Assembly (NCBI GenBank): GCA_023395575.1 | Contig: JAEWZA010000040.1 | Location: 1-10,562 of the forward strand | Direction: 5' to 3' | Source of the DNA: Bacillota bacterium | Lineage (GTDB): Bacteria; Bacillota; Clostridia; Acetivibrionales; DSM-1351 | Length of the DNA: 10,562 bases | Part shown: positions 6,390 through 10,562 of the stretch, piece after piece | Position numbering within the stretch: position 1 is the first letter of the stretch | How the letters are laid out: every line of letters begins with the position of its first letter | Notes under the pieces: generated by a model | The model's database searches: none | What the model saw: the letters and a program-made list of their open reading frames with translations, nothing else | What the model was told of the DNA's origin: nothing | Position numbers and translations under genes: made by a program

Positions 6390-9300
6390 ATGATACTCAA
6401 CAACGACATTAAATACAGAGGTGAACTTGGTAAGACACTAAAGGTAGACGAATATAATAGTGTTGAACTTCCATTTATGGAACAACTTCATAGTTTAGGA
6501 TGGGATAAAAACCTAAATGAGGTTATAGAACTAAGTATGCAACAAACACCTGAACAGAGTTATCGTAGTTCATTTTCTGAGGTTGTGTTGTTGAAAAAGC
6601 TAAAGGAATCTTTGAAAAGGATTAATCCGTTTCTAACAGATTTACAAATAGATGAAGTGGTTCGTAAAATTAGAACATTTGATCGAAACAGCTTAAACGA
6701 AAATAATCAAAAGGTACTTGACTTGTTGCTCGACAATACTACAGTTTCAAGAAATGAAATAACGGGTGAATCAAGTCCAACCGTGAGGTATATTGACTTT
6801 GACAATCTTGAAAATAATACTTTCACAGCAATTTTTCAATTTAAAGTTGTTATTCCTGGAACTGATCATCATATTATCCCCGACATAGTATTATTTGTTA
6901 ATGGTTTACCACTTGTTGTTGTAGAGGCTAAGTCTCCAAAAGTAAAGGAACCTATACCAGAAGCTATAGACCAACTAATGCGATATTCGGAACAAAGAGG
7001 CAATACAGGAGAAGGAAATAAAGAGTTATTTTTCTATAATCAATTTATTATTACCACTTGTAGGTCTGAAGCTAAATTCGGTACAATTACAACACATATT
7101 GCAAAACACTTTTATCGATGGACTGACCCATATCCTAAAACTCTTAATGATTTAGAACATGGTCAATCTTCTCCCAACGACCAGCAACGTTTAGTCGCAG
7201 GAATGTTAGAACCTCGAAATCTATTGGATATTTTGAGGGTATTTACTGTATTTTCTACTGACGATAAAGGTAAAAAGATTAAAATTGTTGGTAGGTATCA
7301 ACAATTTAGAGCTGTTAAACTTGCAACAAAAAGACTAATTGAAGGACGAAATAAAATTGAAAGAGGAGGTATTATTTGGCATACACAAGGCTCTGGTAAA
7401 TCACTTACAATGATGTTTCTTGTTAGAGAGATGAAATTGCAAACAGCTTTGATGTCTTGGAAGATTATTTTTGTTACTGACCGTACTCAGCTCGAAGATC
7501 AATTGTCTAGTACTGCAAGTAGTATAGGCTTTAATATTAAAACAGCTAATTTTATAAATCCTCGTTCCTTACCTGATGGTCGAAGTTTAAAAGAATTGTT
7601 AAGTAACGACAATTCTGATTTGGTAATGGCTATGATTCATAAATTCCAGGAAAATGGAGATTTGGAAGGATTACAACTTTTTCCAGAATTGAATAAAAGT
7701 TCTAATATACTTGTTATGACCGATGAAGCTCACCGCTCACAATATTCTTTATTGGCAGCAAATTTAGAAAGGGCTTTGCCAAATGCTACTTCTATTGGTT
7801 TTACCGGTACTCCTACTGCAAAAACTGAAAAGAAATACAAAGATTACATTGATAAATATACAATGCGTCAATCAATTGATGATGGTGTTACACTCGAAAT
7901 AGTCTATGAAGGTTTTACTCACAATGCAGAGGTCGAAGATAAAAAAGCTATGGATAAGAAATTTGAGGATGTATTCAGTGATTATAATCTTACTGAACGC
8001 CTTCAAATTCTTGGTTTTGGATCAAGAGATGCTTACCTCGATAGTATTGAAACAATAAAGGAAAAGGCTAAGAAAATGGTTGAACACTATGTAGAGCAAA
8101 TTTTTACAGGTGGATTTAAAGCTCAGATTGTTGCTAGCTCCCGTATTGCAGCAGTACGTTATAAAGCTGCAATTGATGAAGCCATTCTTAACAAAATTAG
8201 AGGACTAAAATCAGAAAATTCAATGCTGGTAGATATAGCTCTTCTTGAGAAATTAGAAACAGCAGTTGTAATCTCAGGAAGTCATAATGATGAGCTATCA
8301 ATAAAAGCATTTACCAATAGTGAGTACCATAAGAAAGCAATTAAAAGGTTTAAACTTCCATTTGAAAAAACAGACGAAGAGGATAATTCTCTAAATGGTA
8401 ACGTGGGTATAATTATAGTAAATAATATGTTGCTTACTGGTTTCGATGCTCCTATTGAGCAAGTTCTTTATTTAGATCGTGTAATTGTAGCACACAATCT
8501 GTTACAAACTATTGCTCGTGTTAATAGAGTTGGAACAGAAGGGAAAGAAAAAGGATTTGTTGTTGATTTTGTTGGCGTTGGTCATCATCTGAAAAGAGCT
8601 ATTGAATATTATGATGAACGTGAATCTGCAGTTGATGCTGATGAAATTGGAAACATTCTAGCTTGTATTGCAAATGAAGAATTAGAAATGAACGAATTGA
8701 CCAAAGCTCATGCAGCTATATGGGATTTTTTAGCTCAACATGGATTAAGCGAGCTGTCAGATGTTGATGCTTTTTTCGATTTATTTTACGATGAAGATAT
8801 TCGTTTTAAATATATGAGTTTGTATAGAAAACTTACTTCATGTTTCAATAATGTACTCCCTCGTAAAGAAGCTTTAGACTTCTTTGTAGATTGGAAATCT
8901 TTTACAGAAATAAATGCTTTGGCTGAGAAACATTTCAGAGATCAGCGTTTTAGTATGAAAGGTATTCCTCCAAAACTTCGAGCTATTGCCGATGAGTTTT
9001 TAGTTTCAAAAGGAATTGATCAGTCTGTTGCTCCTATTTCAATTATTGCGGAAGATTTTCAGAATAATGTAAATTCAAGAAATCGGGAAAAAACAAAAGC
9101 AGCTGAAGTTGAACATGCTGTTAGACATTTCATAGATATAAATATTGATGAAGACCCTGAATTGTTTGCTTCTTTTTCTCAAGCATTGGAAGAAATTCTA
9201 AAAAATTTCAAGGGCAATTGGAAGAAAATCTATGAAGAGTTGGAAAAACTTAGAGAAAAAATAAAAAATAGGGAGAGAGAGCAAACTTATGGTTTGGACA

Positions 9301-9611
9301 GAAAGAAGCAAATGCCAATTTTTCACATATTCAAGGCTGAACTTTTCAATAATAGTAATTTATCAGAAGATGAGATTGCTCAAAATGTAAATCTTACACA
9401 ACATGTTTGTAATTTAGTTATCAATGAGATAAAATTAACCGGATTTTGGGATAGTATTCCTGCACAAAATAAATTACGTGCAGAGTTACAAAAGCTTCTG
9501 TTATCCTCAGAATTTATCTCTTATCCCAATATTGCTTTAAAATACAAAGAACTTATTTCGAGAATTATGGAGTTAACTAGAGCCAATCATTTTAAAATGA
9601 TTCAAGATTGA
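6390..9611 (+). CDS. hsdR: Type I restriction endonuclease subunit R
   Basis: This is the ATP-dependent DNA translocase and nuclease of the R2M2S complex. The 1073-aa product has the expected length and domain order. An N-terminal PD-(D/E)xK nuclease has Asp165 (in PDIVLF), then Glu179-Ala-Lys181, and the type I QxxxY motif at 195-199 (QLMRY). A superfamily 2 helicase motor follows, with Walker A TQGSGKS at 332-338, DEAH at 445-448, TGTPT at 472-476, LLTGFDAP near 681-688 and QTIARVNR at 706-713. The C-terminal third is helical and probably docks on the methyltransferase core. All catalytic motifs are present, so the enzyme should be active. The ATG at 6390 has no Shine-Dalgarno sequence but is preceded by an A-rich stretch common in Bacteroidota. 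The stop overlaps the start of the next gene (TGATG). Confidence 0.97.
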   Translation: MILNNDIKYRGELGKTLKVDEYNSVELPFMEQLHSLGWDKNLNEVIELSMQQTPEQSYRSSFSEVVLLKKLKESLKRINPFLTDLQIDEVVRKIRTFDRNSLNENNQKVLDLLLDNTTVSRNEITGESSPTVRYIDFDNLENNTFTAIFQFKVVIPGTDHHIIPDIVLFVNGLPLVVVEAKSPKVKEPIPEAIDQLMRYSEQRGNTGEGNKELFFYNQFIITTCRSEAKFGTITTHIAKHFYRWTDPYPKTLNDLEHGQSSPNDQQRLVAGMLEPRNLLDILRVFTVFSTDDKGKKIKIVGRYQQFRAVKLATKRLIEGRNKIERGGIIWHTQGSGKSLTMMFLVREMKLQTALMSWKIIFVTDRTQLEDQLSSTASSIGFNIKTANFINPRSLPDGRSLKELLSNDNSDLVMAMIHKFQENGDLEGLQLFPELNKSSNILVMTDEAHRSQYSLLAANLERALPNATSIGFTGTPTAKTEKKYKDYIDKYTMRQSIDDGVTLEIVYEGFTHNAEVEDKKAMDKKFEDVFSDYNLTERLQILGFGSRDAYLDSIETIKEKAKKMVEHYVEQIFTGGFKAQIVASSRIAAVRYKAAIDEAILNKIRGLKSENSMLVDIALLEKLETAVVISGSHNDELSIKAFTNSEYHKKAIKRFKLPFEKTDEEDNSLNGNVGIIIVNNMLLTGFDAPIEQVLYLDRVIVAHNLLQTIARVNRVGTEGKEKGFVVDFVGVGHHLKRAIEYYDERESAVDADEIGNILACIANEELEMNELTKAHAAIWDFLAQHGLSELSDVDAFFDLFYDEDIRFKYMSLYRKLTSCFNNVLPRKEALDFFVDWKSFTEINALAEKHFRDQRFSMKGIPPKLRAIADEFLVSKGIDQSVAPISIIAEDFQNNVNSRNREKTKAAEVEHAVRHFIDINIDEDPELFASFSQALEEILKNFKGNWKKIYEELEKLREKIKNREREQTYGLDRKKQMPIFHIFKAELFNNSNLSEDEIAQNVNLTQHVCNLVINEIKLTGFWDSIPAQNKLRAELQKLLLSSEFISYPNIALKYKELISRIMELTRANHFKMIQD

Positions 9612-10285
9612 TGGATATTGAATATTTGATAAAATATAGTAGTAGAAAAACGCTTAATATTACGGTTGAACGTGATAGGCAGATAGTTGTACATGCTCCT
9701 GCAAATCTTAGAGAGGATAAAATCAGAGAGATTGTAAACTCTAAAAAAGATTGGATAATAGAGAAGTTACTGCATGTACAAAAATATCCTATTGTTGCTT
9801 CGACGAAAGAATTTGTGTCGGGTGAATCTTTAATGTATTTGGGGAAAAATTATCAGTTATTAATTGTTGATAACGATGTTGAAGGAATAAAATTCGACAA
9901 GCAATTTATAATTTCAAAAGAGAATCAAACTAAAGCCAATGAATTATTTAAACAATGGTATAAAAAACAATCTATCAAAATAATTCAACCACTTGCAATA
10001 GAATATGCAAAAAATCTTGGAGTTCAATTCAATGAGTGTAAAATATCAGAAATGAAATATCGCTGGGGGTCATGTACACTTAAAAACAATATTAATTTCA
10101 ATTGGCGAATTATAAAAGCTCCAATGTTTGTTATAAGATATTTAGTTGTTCATGAACTTATTCATTTAATTGAAAGTAATCATACCCCAATATTTTGGAA
10201 TATACTCTCAATACAAGTTCCAGATTATCAAAAAGCAAAGGATTGGTTAAAAGTAAATGGTCATTTATTGGAGCTTGATTTTTAA
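9611..10285 (+). CDS. YgjP/DUF45-type zinc metallopeptidase
   Basis: A 224-aa predicted zinc-dependent peptidase of the YgjP (DUF45, SprT-like) group. It has the HEXXH motif HELIH at 181-185, a third likely zinc ligand His191 in the ESNHTPIFW segment, and the family motif RWGSC at 151-155. The N-terminal half (about 5-100) is the beta-rich part typical of the family, and no signal peptide is visible, so the protein is cytoplasmic. The ATG at 9611 overlaps the hsdR stop by 1 bp; a TTG at 9608 would add one residue, but the TGATG overlap favours the ATG. DUF45 genes are often found beside hsdR in type I loci, where their role is unknown; processing or turnover of restriction subunits is a guess. 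The length is close to the family norm and all visible metal ligands are present. Confidence 0.9.
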   Translation: MDIEYLIKYSSRKTLNITVERDRQIVVHAPANLREDKIREIVNSKKDWIIEKLLHVQKYPIVASTKEFVSGESLMYLGKNYQLLIVDNDVEGIKFDKQFIISKENQTKANELFKQWYKKQSIKIIQPLAIEYAKNLGVQFNECKISEMKYRWGSCTLKNNINFNWRIIKAPMFVIRYLVVHELIHLIESNHTPIFWNILSIQVPDYQKAKDWLKVNGHLLELDF

Positions 10286-10308
10286 TTTATAGTAAATTGA
10301 AATTAGAG

Positions 10309-10338
10309 TTTTATTAGTTTGTTGGTTGATTAATAAAA
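10309..10338. terminator. Weak AT-only inverted repeat after the operon
   Basis: TTTTATTA at 10309-10316 and TAATAAAA at 10331-10338 are perfect 8-bp complementary arms around a 14-nt loop, just after the metallopeptidase gene. The stem is all A/T and is not followed by a T run, so it is a poor intrinsic terminator. It may be chance in such AT-rich DNA. Confidence 0.2.
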
Positions 10339-10347
10339 CAGATAAGT

Positions 10348-10562
10348 ATGAAAAATAATTCTATGGTATCTATTCGTTTTTTTTATGTTAGGGAGATGGG
10401 TGCAGTTTTGGATATTGTTGCTGTTATTATTGATTAAGACTATTATAATAAGACTCGTAACTATTGGAAATACCTTAAAACAAAACTTAGAAAACAGAAT
10501 AGTGAAGTGGTTAGTGATACTACCCAGTTCAAAATTATAGCACCTGATGGGAAGAGACGTTT
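10348..10562 (+). pseudogene. Decayed Bro-N (antirepressor-like) gene, 5' part only
   Basis: Reading from the ATG at 10348 gives 29 codons ending at a TAA (10435-10437). The same frame then stays open to the right edge. The part after the stop (DYYNKTRNYWKYLKTKLRK, then a TTQFKIIAPDGKRR segment) is the conserved core of Bacteroidota Bro-N domains, which occur in antirepressor-like and Bro-N-Fic proteins near type I systems. The part before it (IRFFYVREMGAVLDIVAVIID) matches the start of the same domain. However, the usual Trp-rich segment between the first strand and the DIVAVL helix seems to be missing, which suggests a deletion of about a dozen codons. Homology on both sides of the stop points to a broken gene, not a true short ORF. 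The C-terminal domain lies outside the window, so whether it was a Fic or other fusion is unknown. It lies 62 bp after the operon. Confidence 0.7.

Overview
The window is a defence locus from an AT-rich bacterium (G+C about one third by eye), most likely a member of the Bacteroidota. The evidence is the low G+C, mostly A-rich leaders with few Shine-Dalgarno sequences, and the resemblance (from memory) of the HsdM, HsdS and Bro-N proteins to Bacteroidales/Prevotella-type proteins. The genus cannot be told from the sequence.

Layout. Positions 1-80 hold four near-palindromic TAATGcCATTA boxes whose centres are exactly 22 bp apart; the array may continue beyond the left edge. A gene-free, very AT-rich stretch follows to about 556. 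From 557 to 10285 there is one tightly packed plus-strand operon: hsdM (large type I DNA methyltransferase subunit), hsdS (specificity subunit with an extra C-terminal domain), a three-part TIR/SEFIR-domain protein, hsdR (restriction/translocase subunit) and a YgjP-type zinc metallopeptidase. The junctions are a 4-bp overlap, a 3-bp gap, a 20-bp gap and a 1-bp overlap, so co-transcription is very likely. After a 62-bp gap, a fragment resembling a Bro-N (phage antirepressor-like) gene starts at 10348. It carries an in-frame stop and runs off the right edge.

How the parts work together. HsdM and HsdS should form the sequence-specific m6A methyltransferase. With HsdR they should form the restriction complex that translocates and cuts unmethylated DNA. 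The TIR/SEFIR gene sits inside this operon, between hsdS and hsdR, and its domain type acts elsewhere as an NAD-consuming or signalling effector. The extra HsdS domain resembles the Panacea (SocA/DUF4065-like) antitoxin domain and lies directly upstream of the TIR gene. The most interesting hypothesis is that the specificity subunit carries a built-in antitoxin or sensor that restrains the TIR effector, so that damage to the restriction complex would release an abortive response. This is inference: the sequence shows only the fusion, the adjacency and the motifs.
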